From: Syncephalis fuscata
Lineage: Eukaryota; Zoopagomycota; Zoopagomycetes; Zoopagales; Piptocephalidaceae
Assembly (NCBI GenBank): GCA_025786725.1
Contig: JAHLTZ010000031.1
Span: 248,001 to 312,000 of the forward strand
Direction: 5' to 3'
Length of the DNA stretch: 64,000 nucleotides
Part shown: piece by piece, positions 10,503 to 23,070 of the stretch
Layout of the letters: each line of letters starts with the position of its first letter
How positions within the stretch are numbered: position 1 is the stretch's first letter
Position numbers and translations under genes: made by a program
The notes under the pieces: model-generated
What the model saw: the letters and a program-made list of their open reading frames with translations, nothing else
Databases searched by the model: none
Told to the model about the DNA's origin: nothing

Positions 10503-13500
10503 GATGTATATAAGTTTAGATAGTTAGAGACGTTATAATACTGCAAGATAAAAGCAAAATACACGTATCAAATAATGACATAAAAGTTTTTAGAAAAGGT
10601 CCATTACGCAATACTATATTGAACGACTCATATATTTATTTAATAAATAGGCTAACAACATGGGCGGTGTGTCATAGTACATTTGAAACAGCACCATTAC
10701 GACATGGCTAATTGCGCTATGATGTGTTTCTAAACATTTGGCTTTTTATTAATCATATGTCAGTACATGACCAATTGGCTAGCAATTGTACAACAAATCA
10801 ATGAGTACAGCTGATTGTCAAGCTTGAACGATGTGCTGCTGAAACCGCCATTACCGATTGGGAAATGCACTGTGCACACACGTAGTAGCACAGAGTAAGC
10901 ATTTTGAAGTTAGTTTGGCCGACATTCATACGCAAATAGTGGGCATATTTTAATAAAGTTTATGCAGAAATATCTGGCAATATGGATGCTACTGAGATAA
11001 ATAAATATAACACGTATTCAAATAGCATATAATATTTGTTAGCTGTATGTAGTTACTATAATATAGCAAGTTGTATAGGAAAGTAGACAAGTGCTAATGA
11101 TTGATGCTAATGACACTGTGTAACATGCATGAAATACCAAATAAATCGGCTTTATAAAAACGTTTGTTTTATAGCTAAGGCTTGAATGTATAGCTTACTG
11201 TACATACTTGTAGATCATTTTTAGCAAAGGTATTTAAGAATTCAGTTTAAAGCCTTTTATTTCAACTGGATGTTATTTCAATATCGATTAATAGCATGCA
11301 TATCTTATTTAATTGGTAAATTGCTTAGACATATTCCATCAACTGATGATGATTTAAACAAGACTGCAATCTTGAAATGGTAATACGCCTATTTTTATGT
11401 TGCACCTTTTTTCATAAGCTTGCATTTTTTATTAGCACTGACGTGCATATCCATTGAAGAAAGCAATGAAACAAGTTCAGACTATTTCGTAATTGTATTA
11501 CCGCGATAGATAAGTAAATCACCATTATTTGTTTATTTACATTAGATTGGTATATTGGTAACGCAATAATCCGTATTCAACCATTTTATTTTTACTGAAT
11601 CATCGCACTGTCCAATTGAACAAATAGTTCTTTGCCTTGCAATGATATTCGCCCTTACTGAATATGCATTTATGTTACACACCATTGCATAACACGCCTT
11701 TCTTTAAGCTGGCCTATTCTGTTTCTTTTTTTCACTCTGCTTAATGGATTCAATCCATTGGATAATGCTGAGTGCTCGCTTCTGCGCTAAACGTACACAC
11801 GTGTGCCTACACAACACATTCCCCATTAAAACACGTAATCTTAATTACGCCTTTTGATTTTACATTTGTTCTTTAACTAATTGGCAGGTGCATTCTACTA
11901 TTTCATATGTTCGTAACTTACAATGTTTAGTGGAATGCATAGCTTTATATGGCGCACTGTAACTGCTTGCTTGTGAAGCCATACAATATACAACTGCTCG
12001 GCATACTTAAGCTGTCTAGAAGAAGTACTCAGACAGTATAAACTCTTGAGACCCTCGATGGTACAATGTCAAACAACCTAATCTATGCTGTAGAACACTA
12101 TGTGTATTGTATGGTGGTGCTTGTATATACACTCAGGTGTGGTATATACATATCACTATTCCTTGCTTGTGGGTGATGTTAAGCAGTTGTCATAATGGCA
12201 TTGTTGTTTTAGCAGTTAAAGCGCCTTAATTGGCACAACTTTGGTTTAAGGTGCTATACTGTTTGTGCCATCTAAGTTGTTATCTTCACTGCGTAAAAAT
12301 GACAATGTGGTTGTGTTGGCTGTATAATATCGCAACAGTGTGCTATTGCACTGCTGTTATTGCATTTTAGATTTCTTGTTTGTGTGTAGATGGCCTAGAC
12401 GTGGGTATGGGCTCAGCGTTATTGGTTGTTCGTTTCTGTTTATCTAGTCATGTATGTCGCCTGGATGAATAGTTTTCTGATATTGTTGTGTTATAAGCAA
12501 TGGTAAAACAGCATCCACGGCACATCGTGATTATGATAGCTGAAGACCGTATAGACCGACGCTGATGGGTGGGAGTCTAGGTCGTCAACATACATCAAAT
12601 AGACCATTCCTGGTGCAGTTGTTATGCTATGATTGCATGTGGACTGTTAAATATTATAGACATTTGTTTAAATTTATCAAGACGACGTAGTGACCATTAT
12701 AAAGGTAAATACCATTGTGTTTTACTAACACTTGCTAATACGGAACAACATACATTGATGAATGTCTGCTAGAATTGCGATTATGAATACTGTACTAGCA
12801 TGCACAGGTGTAAGAATCAATATATTACTAACTGTTCAGCAATCTAATATGCTCACTACTGGAAACTCGAGTCAACGTAAATTATGCGTTCTACTCAATA
12901 CTACTTCAACTCTATTTACTTGTACTGGAGATGTATATGTAAACTAGGATTCTAGACTTTTCTTTTTCACCATAGTCCATATCTTTATTAATACAATAAA
13001 GATATTTTGGTTATATTTTATAGCATCTGTAGACAATGTAATGCCACAATGCTACTTTGAATATGATTAGCATGCTAGTACAACTACAAATATATATCAT
13101 TTTAACAAACATTAGTAATTTATTTAGTTAGCTGTATTATTTATACTAATAAATGTGTGCTGTGTGATATTCCTTTTAGTTGTAATATAAAAGTGTGTGG
13201 ACCATGTTATTTATTAAATTAAACGACATACATGATATGTAATTAACATATTTATGTATGTTTCATAAACCTATTTTATACATTTTATCAACTATTTAAT
13301 GTGATTTGGAGACAAATGAATAAACATAACAGTATTTGTGTAATTGAACTAGATATTTGTTCTATTGAACATGGGACAGATGGTGAGTTTTATTCAATAA
13401 TTAAATCGCTTAATCATACTGTTTGTTTTGTGATTAAATGACTATATTTAATAACACTCAATCTATTAACATGATAATGGGTGGTAAATGACATCAAAGT

Positions 13501-14371
13501 ATAAAATACTCATCATTGTAGATTTATCATCAGTATGCATATATCCTCTATTTACTTATATCATTCCCATTCTATTCCACATTATTATATATCATTATAT
13601 GCTATATTAGGCATAGTCTATTCTTTACATACACCAATATAATTTACTTAGTCCACTCATCCTTCATCTATCCAAAGCTGTTTTTACTTTTTGTTCTAAA
13701 TTTATTATTTATAAATGTCAACTAATGTTGGTCATTGATCATGCATATATGTCGAATAACTCTGACATTACTAATTGTCACTTTGTATTGCATATTCATT
13801 ATAATGCATATTATTTTATTACATATTGGTTATGTGCTGTCTAGTGCCGTTGTCTGTTTGATTCTGGCTCCATTACTATAAATTTAGTCATCGCACTTAA
13901 TATTGAGTTATGTTGGTAGAAAAAATACTACAGGTATGTGTAAACTTTTGCTTTATTAAAAGTATTTATTAGGCTAGTTGTTAATGGTTAATTATGGACG
14001 AATCAATTAATGGCAGTTAGCTATGACTTTAATGGTATCCAAGCTATGTGGCATTGATAGGAATGACAAGCTCAAAAAGAAACAAATTGGCACAGAAATA
14101 AAATAAACCATGAATAAAGTCAGTGCAAATGCAAAAGTGATAAGTGAATAAAAGTTATACGCATACTAAATAATAAATCTATAATAATAATAGTGTAGAT
14201 CTAGAAAAGTACGCAAAATATACAGCTTTCTTGTATTTGGCGGCGCTCCAAACCGATTTGGATCCAGCTTGAAATAAATTTCCCAATCAAGCTACACGTG
14301 TGCTTGCATCACACCAACGACGCAAGCAACCAACTGTCGTCACAGCTATTTCGTTAACAGCAAATTTCACA
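10503..14371. other. Long intergenic region with right inverted arm
   Basis: No gene recognised over 3.9 kb. The open frame at 12762-12947 is short, compositionally random and unsupported. 13242-13820 is the right arm of the inverted repeat pairing with 7169-7749. The stretch 10560-13200 has scattered direct fragments of AT-rich sequence but no coherent repeat that I could define. The last 150 bp upstream of the twinfilin ATG presumably carry its promoter. Confidence 0.5.
13242..13820 (+). repeat. Right arm of 580-bp inverted repeat
   Basis: Nearly identical to the reverse complement of 7169-7749, with identity stopping sharply at both ends. It contains the dispersed-repeat core (CACTCAATCTATTAACATGA and CATATATCCTCTATTTACTT). 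The near identity implies recent duplication, gene conversion or mobility. Confidence 0.8.
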
Positions 14372-15903
14372 ATGTCTCATCAAAGCGGTATTCAAGGTAA
14401 GTAGCTGTATACATCAACAAGTTTTTTAGTAATTACAATGCAACAATAGCTTCAAAAGAATTAATCGAGCGGTTTGCACAAGCTATCGCTAGCGACAATG
14501 ACCGAATCATCCGAGTATCCATTAAAAACGGTAAGTCTTGGCATTTAACAATGACTAGCTAATCATTTAACGATAACGAAACCATTTATTTATATCTAGA
14601 ATCATTGGTAGAAGACGGTGTTGTTCCCGTGAAAGACAACTGGGAAACAGGCAAGCATATTAAAGTAAAGGTCAAACATATTGGTTAACGATAAGCTGTG
14701 TAGATTTCTCGCTAGTGGAAGGACTTCTTGAGGAGCGTACACCATCCTATATACTGTATCGACTGGACAGTAAGAATAGTTCAGATGATCATGAATGGCT
14801 ATTTATGGCCTATGTACCGGATCGTGCATCAGTACGCGACAAAATGTTATACGCCTCAACACGGGCCACTCTAACCAAAGAACTGGGCAATGCTCGATTC
14901 ACCGATGCACTTTATGGTACAACACGGGTAGGCAATATTTGTAATAATAAACAATAAGCCGTGTATACTAAATATTGATTAATAGGAAGAACTTACACTG
15001 AAGGGCTATAAAGATCATTTGCGTCATTTAAAAGCAGCCGCACCACTTACCGAGGCAGAGGAACAAATGGAACAACTACGTGTTACCGAGGTAATGACTA
15101 TTAGAAAGCACAATGCAGTAACAATTTATTTATTTTATACCATTCAATAATTTGCTATTAATTGATAAACTAGGCGGCAACTAGTGTTGGTAATGGTAGC
15201 CGTCGTAATCATATGGCAGCTTTAGGATTTCCAATTGAAGATGCGGCCCAAGATGCTTTGAAGCAGCTTCAATCAGAAGGCCATAAGGACAATTGCGTAA
15301 TATTGGTAAGTCAGATGCCAAAAGCGACAACAATTTACTGACAAACTGCATTAGCGATTAAACATCAAAGAGGAAAAGGTTGAACTTGATACAGTACAGA
15401 CGGTTACTGTCTCGAATTTAGCAACAACAATACCCAAGGATCTACCACGCTATACCTTTTACTCTTACAAGAAAGAAGATTCAACCGAAGCAATTGGTAT
15501 GTAGTAATAAGATGGCTAATGCCTCAATAAGACCAATAATGATAACGACAATAACTATTAGTATTTATTTACACTTGCCCTTCTGTGGCTAATGTACGCG
15601 AGAAAATGATTTACTCGTCGGCGCGTGAAACATTATTAAATACCGTCAGCAATATGGGTTTAGTTGTAGCAAAAAAGGTTAATAGCATAAAAAGTGTAAA
15701 GGTCAATTACTAACCCAACTTTAATAACAATATAGATGGAAACGGATGATGTTAGCGAATTAACAACTAAAGAGATAAGCGATTTATTTCCTCCAGAAGA
15801 AAAGAGTAGCACGGCTGGAATACGACCAGCGGCCTTTAAACGTCCTCCACTACCAGGTCGCGGTCGAGCCCGCCCTACAAATCGTACAGCGCAATTGGAA
15901 TAG
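14372..15903 (+). CDS. TWF1: Twinfilin (two ADF-homology domains)
   Basis: Actin-monomer-binding protein that regulates filament turnover. Exon 1 (14372-14396) encodes MSHQSGIQ. The first ADF-H domain follows (SKELIERFAQAI, then YILYRLDSKN, EWLFMAYVPD, VRDKMLYASTRATL, LGNARFTDALYGTT); the linker contains LTEAEEQMEQLRVTE. The second ADF-H copy has PRYTFYSYKK, YTCPSVANVREKMIYSSARE and LGLVVAKKMET-like blocks (here NMGLVVAKKMETDD). The tail is basic and ends R-P-P-L-P-G-R-G-R-A-R. One intron, after ...NWETG, appears to use a GC donor (GCAAGC). Domain order and length fit the family. The neighbour downstream is transcribed toward it (convergent). Confidence 0.92.
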
Positions 15904-16116
15904 TTTTCCATTCAGCATCTACAACATTGTCTATGACAAGAAATAAATATGATAAACAACATGAAGCGCTTACTTAATGTGAACTGATTGGAATAAATGA
16001 AAAATAATAATTTATTAGTAGATATGATAAACAACAATTTATAACAAAAAGTCAATGTTATACTTAATAGATTATAATGATCTTTCTACATTTATTAATA
16101 TACTATTATTGGTTAT

Positions 16117-18369
16117 TTATACATCGAATGCGGTACCATAATAAAGTGAATTGGCCGATGCCGCCCACAATGATGGCCTCATTGCACTTTGTTGCTCTAT
16201 TGATGCTAGGTGTGTACGCCCTGGACACAATGGTCCATACCACTGAATTGTCGGTACTACTTGCGGCAATGGATCTAAAGGTCGTCGAAGCTGTTCGCCC
16301 GTCATAGTCGACCAACAACGAATGTTTTTATCTTGTCCCGCTTGATAAATAAACTTGTGGTTAATCTTCTCTCCCTTTGTATTAATTAATTTGATGCTAT
16401 GTTACTTACCGGCTGACAGCACAACTCCTGTACTATCGAGGGCAATACCAAGTCGCTGCGTGTATTCATTAACATGACCAGCAAATTCCAACAAAGGTGC
16501 TGCCATGGCACGTTTGGAATAACTATCGGTCGACCTAGACTTTACCGCAGCAAATCGCATATCCCACAACCGAATCTAGATGATTAGTATAAAAATGATG
16601 ATGATTAGTAATAGCACAATAAGCTTTTATAATTCATCTGCTTACTGATCCATTCATAGCACTTGAAATCAAATGCCAGTCATTTAGTGGTAATAGTGAG
16701 CACACCGCAGATGAATGCTTTAATCCAGAAATTGTTGATGCCTTATAGGACTAGTCTCTCGTAAATCAAGTAATCGAATACGGCCATCACGACAACCAGC
16801 TTTTACAATGGGCTAGATTGATAGTAATTAATATGGAAAGTGATTGAAACTGTAATTTAGTAATTATCGTATTACCATAGATCATTAGTGACTGTGATAG
16901 CAAATACATCACTGGATACAGAAATACGTGTATTGACAATGCCGTCGGGAGAAATAATTCCTATAATTTTACTACCACCTACATTTACATTAGTACTGCA
17001 GTTGTAGATAGAACTGGTTTTTAATAACTACCAAGTGCTACGACCGAGTCTGCAATATCAGAACACCAAAGAGAAGAATTGATTATAGGATGGTTGGTGC
17101 CGGTACTTATATCTATTACAAATATTATAAACATTATTTAACATGTCTATTCCTATTAGTATCCTACAGTGTTGATCATGATCCACGTCTATTCGATGTA
17201 TAACAGCAGTACCAGGCCATCTTGATTACCCAGACTAGTTGCTCTATTGTAACAAAGGTATAAGTCTGTGTACATTCTAATAATATGTAGGTATAATACT
17301 TACACAAAATAATTATCTTTTCGCAATGAAATAGACGTAATCTGCTCATTTGTATATTAGCTGTGCCACATACTTTCAACAAATTATCATATACTTGCTT
17401 GTGATGTCATAGTTATTGATGAACTGGAGGAATGTGCCAATACTGGCTGATTTTGACGATCGACTGACAAACGACGCAATCTATATTATATGTTATTATC
17501 GCCTACAACTGTACTCTAATTAAAACTAACTCTAGACTGCCCTCTTTAGTACCCAACAGCATAAATCCGCCATGATCGGCTATCTATATTCATTTTAATT
17601 GGCAAGCTTAATAACAAACATTTAATTATTACCTGCATATCTGTGATATCGCTATGAGTGACATTTTCATCCGTTAAGCCAAATGATTTTATACCAATGG
17701 TGGCTGCGGCTGCATAATGTCTATTGAGCACTATTAGCATCCATAGCAATAACGACAATTTTATTAAATCACTCACCGATAAGACAAGGGCCTTGCATTT
17801 AATTCTCGTCTTTTTAACATACTGTGTACATTATAGTTGCGTCGCCATTCTGCTCCATATTGTTTCTGCTCGATTTTTAATTGATTTAACTATCGATACA
17901 TACAATTAACCATCTATAGTATAGTATAGTAAATCATATAGTTTGCTTACCTGTTCTTCTAAGCGCTGCTTTTTACGAATAGTTTCATAGCTTGAAGGCA
18001 GTGGACCAGCTGCCCCTTGATTGACAATTCGGAAATAGCGACGACGTTCTACATCATAGTAGAATCCTGGTATTTCTGGCATTATAGAGCCGCTAGTGTT
18101 CGGTGATGCCATGGCTGGCGCACTAGCATCCGAATGCCCAACCAATGCTGTCGACAGCACTACTCTAGACTGCCCGTGCCTGCCTCGCTGTCTCCTACTA
18201 GAATCTCCTCTATATCCACCTCCTCCTGACTGCTGATGAGTTGTTCTTTTATAACTGCCGTTCTGATGATGTGCATTATGATTGTGTCGTCCGCGGTTAG
18301 AATTGCTGCCTCGTTGGCCACGTCTACGATATGTATTGGATCCAGGTCGCGCTCACGACTATTACTCAT
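16117..18369 (-). CDS. WD40 protein, DCAF4/WDR21-like
   Basis: Probable WD40 beta-propeller of the DCAF4 type, usually a substrate receptor of CUL4-DDB1 ubiquitin ligases. The diagnostic N-terminal motif is IPGFYYDVERRRYFRI, followed by a basic coil (ETIRKKQRLEEQ). It is preceded by a long RG/H/N-rich tail (for example RRRGQRGSNSNRGRHNHN). Short exons with interspersed introns cover the propeller; the last blade reads FIYQAGQDKNIRCWSTMTGE and the protein ends ...GTAFDV. The ATG at 18369 starts in a frame that must gain one base near 18336-18345 to enter the RG-rich frame. The next gene starts 93 bp away on the other strand, so the promoter is shared. Confidence 0.75.
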
Positions 18370-18462
18370 AGTGTATTGAAATAAAAATGTTTATTCAACT
18401 ATTGGCTGTGGCGATTTTTATTTTAAACTTTTTTTATTCTTTATTGTCGTAACTACAACAAC
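18370..18462. promoter_or_regulatory. Short bidirectional promoter interval
   Basis: Only 93 bp separate the divergent ATGs of the DCAF4-like gene and the Cns1/TTC4-like gene. It must contain both 5' untranslated regions and core promoters. It is T-rich near the plus-strand start (TTTTTTATTCTTTATTG). No clear TATA box in a canonical position. Confidence 0.6.
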
Positions 18463-19775
18463 ATGGATATTCTTGAGGCGCACTTGGGACCTGCCGCTAA
18501 CCGTCCAAACAAGATAATGGACGAAGCGGGAATGTTGGCGATGCTAAAAGAGACACCGTTGTTTATGCAAGATCTGCCAGAGGATTCCGGTGATAATGTA
18601 ACTTTGCAAGCATTACAATCGTTGGCTTATGCTGGAACACCTGAAGGTGAGTAAATAATTATAAATAAAATGTATTTAACACCATGTTTGATGAAAGAAA
18701 ATGCTGAAAACTTTAAAAAACACGGCAACGATTGTTTCCGTGGGGGTAAATCGCGCTATCTAGATGCTATTCAGTATTATACGCGTGCACTCGATGAGAA
18801 ATGTGATGATACGGCGCTTAATGTGGCCTGCTATATTAATAGAGCTGCCTGTAATCTAGAACTTGGTAAGTAGCAATAGTTACATCTATATCCTATAATT
18901 ACTAAATGTTGTATAGGAAACTATCGTCGAGTTCTTAATGATTGCGCCAAAGCTATTACACTGGATCCCAAATGCGTCAAAGCCTACTATCGATCTGCCA
19001 AAGCCTGTAGATTGTTAGAGAAGATTAAAGAAGCATTGGATGCTTGTAATCGTGGACTGGAAGTAAGCGGCTGTTTCAAAGACTAAACTATGATATATTT
19101 AGTTATATTACTATTACGTAGATAGATCCAGATAACGCCACACTAATCAAGGAAAAAGAGGCTATTCATTCGTTAGAAAACAGTTTAAATGAAAAACAAA
19201 AAGCAAAAGAAGCGCGGGACGAGAAATCACGCGCGGCAGAAGAACAAGTAGCACTAGCCATCCAGGTTAGATAAATGGATATGCATAGCTATCTTAGTAA
19301 ACTAACATTGTGACAGGAACGCGGCATTCGCACGATTACACGGCCACCAATTCCTGACAATCCACACAAAGTGCATATTGATCCGGAATCGGGCCACTTG
19401 CAATGGCCGGTGTTTTTCTTGTATCCAGAGTACAAAGAATCTGACTTCATTGCGGCATTTGACGAACAATCTACGTTCGAAGACCATTTGAACATTATGT
19501 TTGATCCTACTCAGCCACCAGCGCCTTGGGATAAGACGGGCTCGTATCGGCCCGAGCTATTAGAAGTCTACTTTGAGGCCATTCCACTGCTGGCTTCAAA
19601 CGGACAGAAGCAGAACAATAGCGAAACGCGGCTAGTAAAGGTTGGTCGTCGATGCACTCTTGGCCAAGCATTGCGCCATCGATCATTCACGGTGGTTAAC
19701 AATATGCCTTCATTTATTATTCTACCGGCTGTGTCACCATTTAAGGCTAACTTTTTGGCACGACATGCCAAATAG
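18463..19775 (+). CDS. CNS1: TPR co-chaperone of Hsp90/Hsp70, Cns1/TTC4-like
   Basis: Tetratricopeptide co-chaperone. Exon 1 encodes an N-terminal segment with TPLFMQDLPED, typical of Cns1/TTC4. TPR units follow: NAENFKKHGNDCFRGGK-type start (KKHGNDCFRGGKSRYLDAIQ), YYTRALDEK, CYINRAACNLELGNYRRVLN and KAYYRSAKACRLLEKIKEAL. After a charged coiled coil (EKQKAKEARDEKSRAAEEQ) comes the C-terminal wheel-like domain: LQWPVFFLYPEYKESDFIAA, FDPTQPPAPWD and YRPELLEVYFEAI. About four short GT-AG introns join in frame with no breaks. It ends FLARHAK. The open frame is clean across all exons. Confidence 0.9.
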
Positions 19776-20919
19776 TAAAATAAAATACATTTTTTAGTTT
19801 ATACGAAATAAAAAACAACAAATTTTTATCCATTTATCTTTGTTTTGAATACCAAAAGCAATCGTTTTAAGATGCATCATACTCTTTCAAAACTGTAATG
19901 GTGTGCTGCCATTGATTTGCGGCCTAGCAAGGATGTGCTTTGGTATAACTATTATTGGAGATATAATCAGTGTAGATTATACGCTCAATTCTATTATTTT
20001 AGCTATATTACACTGAATATATAACTGTGGATATATCTTTCCTCTTTCGTTCTGCACTATGCCTTTATTAAAATGAAATAAAATACCTTTTCAATACTCT
20101 ATGACTCTATCATACTATATTTTCCTTTAAACATAAGCTATTATATTGTTGCGAATATTGTGATATTCAGGAAGAAACATCATAGCTTCTATTTTAAACA
20201 AATGGTCAGATTATGTAATAAAAATACAGGTTAATCTGTGCATTTTATTACATGTGTACTGGATCATTGGCTAAGAGTATATTTAACATCAAACAATAAA
20301 TAAAACATTAAATTCTGCATATTAATATACTAGCTTTACGTTAATAGGGCATAAGTGGTGTTATGCTGACTAAAAGTCTCCTTAAATATTATTTACTATA
20401 ATTATTTATAAATACAGAATAACTGGCTCTCCCAAGACACTAACATTGGTAGTGCAGCTGTATCACTAGTCTAATATACTTTAAATATGTGTTTAGCAAA
20501 AAGCAAGATCATTCAGCAACTGCCGTCTAGTTCATTCATACATCAATTCCCTGCCAATGTTCCGGTTTATTTATCTTCTAATCAATGGAATTGTTATATT
20601 ATTAATAAATTTGAATTTAATTAAATAGATTTAATTATGCAAACTGGTAGTAATAAACGTTTCTTTTTATTTTAATTATATTTGCTTTCTGCTTGCCAAT
20701 CAGTAGAATAATGCTGTGGCAATAAAACTATTGATTGATTAACACAAAATATCCTGCTAGATTGCTGGTCATTAACAAAATGTTTTAGATGCTTAGATAC
20801 CAGTTTGAGAACAAATACCCAAGCGTTACTCCTGAAAGTCTCCTTTTGCACATTTAAAGATCATTTGTTTGCTGACGCTTGCCGTTCATTTTTCTGCTCA
20901 TTACTCTATCTTTATTAAA
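19776..20919. other. Intergenic, nothing recognised
   Basis: 1.1 kb of AT-rich sequence with no convincing open frame, RNA gene or repeat-family member. The first 60 bp carry AATAAA-like signals that could end the Cns1-like transcript. Confidence 0.4.
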
Positions 20920-21306
20920 ATGTTAAAGTATTTTTCTGCCTTGTTAGTAATTATTCTGATGTTGAGTACCGCCATAGGTGCTTCAACACTCACCGTCAAC
21001 AATGATCTACGAAATTATAACGCATCAACTGAGCAGTGCGTAAACAATATGGGTTGCATGTTTTGCACACTACAAGTGCCAACTTGCCAACCAGAATGTG
21101 GTGAAGATTCCATTTGCGAAGTTACACCACAAACGTGCTGTCAATGCGCAACTGCCCATTGCAAGCCTAAGAATAAGTACAAGCCTTGCATCAACTGTTT
21201 ATGGCGTCCTACATGCGACCGAGTTAGATGTCGTGGAGGGACACATTGTGTTGAAGTGGCACCAACATGCCATTCATGTGGTAGTGCTAACTGTGTCCCC
21301 AACTAG
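20920..21306 (+). CDS. Secreted protein with two Opy2-like Cys modules
   Basis: 128 residues, single exon. The ATG at 20920 is chosen because it starts a clean signal peptide (MLKYFSALLVIILMLSTAIG); the in-frame ATG at 20869 would add a non-signal leader. The mature part has 18 cysteines in two tandem modules with pattern about C-x2-C-x5/6-C-x3/4-C-x5-C-x6-C-x2-C-x4-C. Each has a P-T-C and a T-C-x-x-C-x-x-x-x-C element like the extracellular cysteine module of yeast Opy2. Unlike Opy2 there is no transmembrane segment, so the protein is probably fully secreted. Function is not known. Confidence 0.8.
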   Translation: MLKYFSALLVIILMLSTAIGASTLTVNNDLRNYNASTEQCVNNMGCMFCTLQVPTCQPECGEDSICEVTPQTCCQCATAHCKPKNKYKPCINCLWRPTCDRVRCRGGTHCVEVAPTCHSCGSANCVPN

Positions 21307-21591
21307 TCACAAATATTATTACAACAAATTTGTTGCATGAAATAAACTAGTATAGTAGCAATAAAGATGCTTGCTATTCGTTTTTTAATAATAATAATAA
21401 TAATAATAAAACTCCTTGGTATTAATGTGTTAGCAAATAGCCCCTTAAACAGAATCTACTGCTTGAGAAAGCACACGGTCATAGCGTTTTGTTAAAAATA
21501 TTTATTGTAATGAATAAAAACCAGCTATAATAATAAAATCTAATTTATAAAATGAATAATGATATTGATACACTAATAATATTGCTATATC

Positions 21592-23070
21592 CTATGCTAA
21601 AGTAAAATCAAAAATACTAACAGCTCCCGAGATGGGCTTAAAAAACAAAAAGGTAGAATACACTTCGATTAAAGGCCAGTTGACCTGCTTAGTAGTAACA
21701 ATAGTAGTTTTTGGAATACCGGAATAAACGTCAATTATTTGCGTGCTATTCTTTCCTGTCGATAAGAAAAAGCCACCGAGGATTGGCTTCAGATTTAGTA
21801 ACGCGCCATAGCTGTAGGCGTGCAGTATATCACCAGTTACCAAATCAACAATGTTACAAAAATATTGCGTTTCAACAAGTGCCGTTGTACGATCCAGACG
21901 ATAGGCAGGCCATGCTTCTTCAAAGCAGCAGAGCGGTTCCTGTCCACCAGTCACGTTGGCGTCATATATAGCTAATGTAGGATACATTCCATTATTTTGA
22001 TATTCTACATAAACGTAATCTGGTCCCAGTCGACTTATTGCAACTCGATCAGATTTGGCAGTTATGCAAAAGTATCCTTTGCTCAATAGATCTACTACTA
22101 GTCCATTTGTCAATAGATCACAGCGATACTGGCGCCAGTCGATCCGATACTGTGAACTGGCGGTAGGAGCAGTTAACAGTACAACGCTATCTGTTTCAGC
22201 AGCGATAATGGCATGAACGTATTGAATATTCAATGGTAGCCGCGAATACTGACAGGTGGCCAGATTTACCAGCCAGATTGGATCTTGGTCAGAGTAGCCT
22301 CGGAAAACCACCCAACGGCCAAAAGTTATAGTGCGTTTAAAGTCATTATGATGGTATGAAAAGCCAGGAATTTCAAATGGCACCCATTTGTCATCAGAGT
22401 AGGTTGGACGAACAAAAAATGTGTTTCTAGCCTCTACTACGGTATAACAACCGTTACTTATTATCGGTTTAACATGTCTTGCGTGCCCATCTTCAGTCTT
22501 ATCGAATGTGGATAGCGTTGGTATATCGTTAAGTGCCGTGGTGATATTGCCAGGCATTTCTGCTGGACGTAGATATGTCAGCCGAACACTTTCCTGATTA
22601 ACTAGCTTTAGCGGTATGCTAGAGGCACTTGTAGGCATTATATGGATACCTGAAATGGTTTCGGGTGAGTATTCATCATAGTGCCATTGTCTATGATGTT
22701 TTCCAAGCCAATTATCCTGTACTGTTAAGCGGTACTGGTACGCCATCTTCCAATTGACTCCTGAAAATGCCCAGTGCTCTTCCAGATTGTCCAGCAAATC
22801 AACAGGCGCATTTTTGCCACGTCTAAACTCTCGCCAGATTTTGTTGCGGTACCACATCAAAAAGTCTTGTTCATGCTCAACGTATTGCCAATGAAAACTG
22901 CGTCCATAGCATCCACGCCAGTATTGATTTGACTGTCTTAGCGATGTATGGATTGCACGGCTAGTGCATTCCAACTCTAGCAAAGCGTCGTCATCCAGCT
23001 TTTTTAATAAATCGTCACGTTCGCTTGGTGGCAATAGCACCAATATTATTTCTAATTTAGAATAAATCAT
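21592..23070 (-). CDS. F-box-like protein with WD-like C-terminal region
   Basis: Intronless, 492 residues, unusual among its intron-rich neighbours. The N-terminus has an F-box-like helix set (LVLLPPSERDDLLKKLDDDA, LLELECTSRAIHTSL, YWRGCYGRSF), which normally binds Skp1 in SCF ubiquitin ligases. The remaining 350 residues have recurring hydrophobic strands with W and aromatic turns (for example WVVFRGYSDQDPIWLVNLAT and FCNIVDLVTGDILHAYSYG), suggesting a beta-propeller for substrate binding. No membrane segment. The lack of introns could reflect retroposition, but no poly-A tract or duplication was noticed. The substrate is unknown. Confidence 0.65.
   Translation of the reverse strand: MIYSKLEIILVLLPPSERDDLLKKLDDDALLELECTSRAIHTSLRQSNQYWRGCYGRSFHWQYVEHEQDFLMWYRNKIWREFRRGKNAPVDLLDNLEEHWAFSGVNWKMAYQYRLTVQDNWLGKHHRQWHYDEYSPETISGIHIMPTSASSIPLKLVNQESVRLTYLRPAEMPGNITTALNDIPTLSTFDKTEDGHARHVKPIISNGCYTVVEARNTFFVRPTYSDDKWVPFEIPGFSYHHNDFKRTITFGRWVVFRGYSDQDPIWLVNLATCQYSRLPLNIQYVHAIIAAETDSVVLLTAPTASSQYRIDWRQYRCDLLTNGLVVDLLSKGYFCITAKSDRVAISRLGPDYVYVEYQNNGMYPTLAIYDANVTGGQEPLCCFEEAWPAYRLDRTTALVETQYFCNIVDLVTGDILHAYSYGALLNLKPILGGFFLSTGKNSTQIIDVYSGIPKTTIVTTKQVNWPLIEVYSTFLFFKPISGAVSIFDFTLA

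Noticed and set aside
12762-12947. 61-codon open frame as a gene
   Set aside because: No domain, no conserved neighbour, random composition, in a 3.9-kb gene-free interval.
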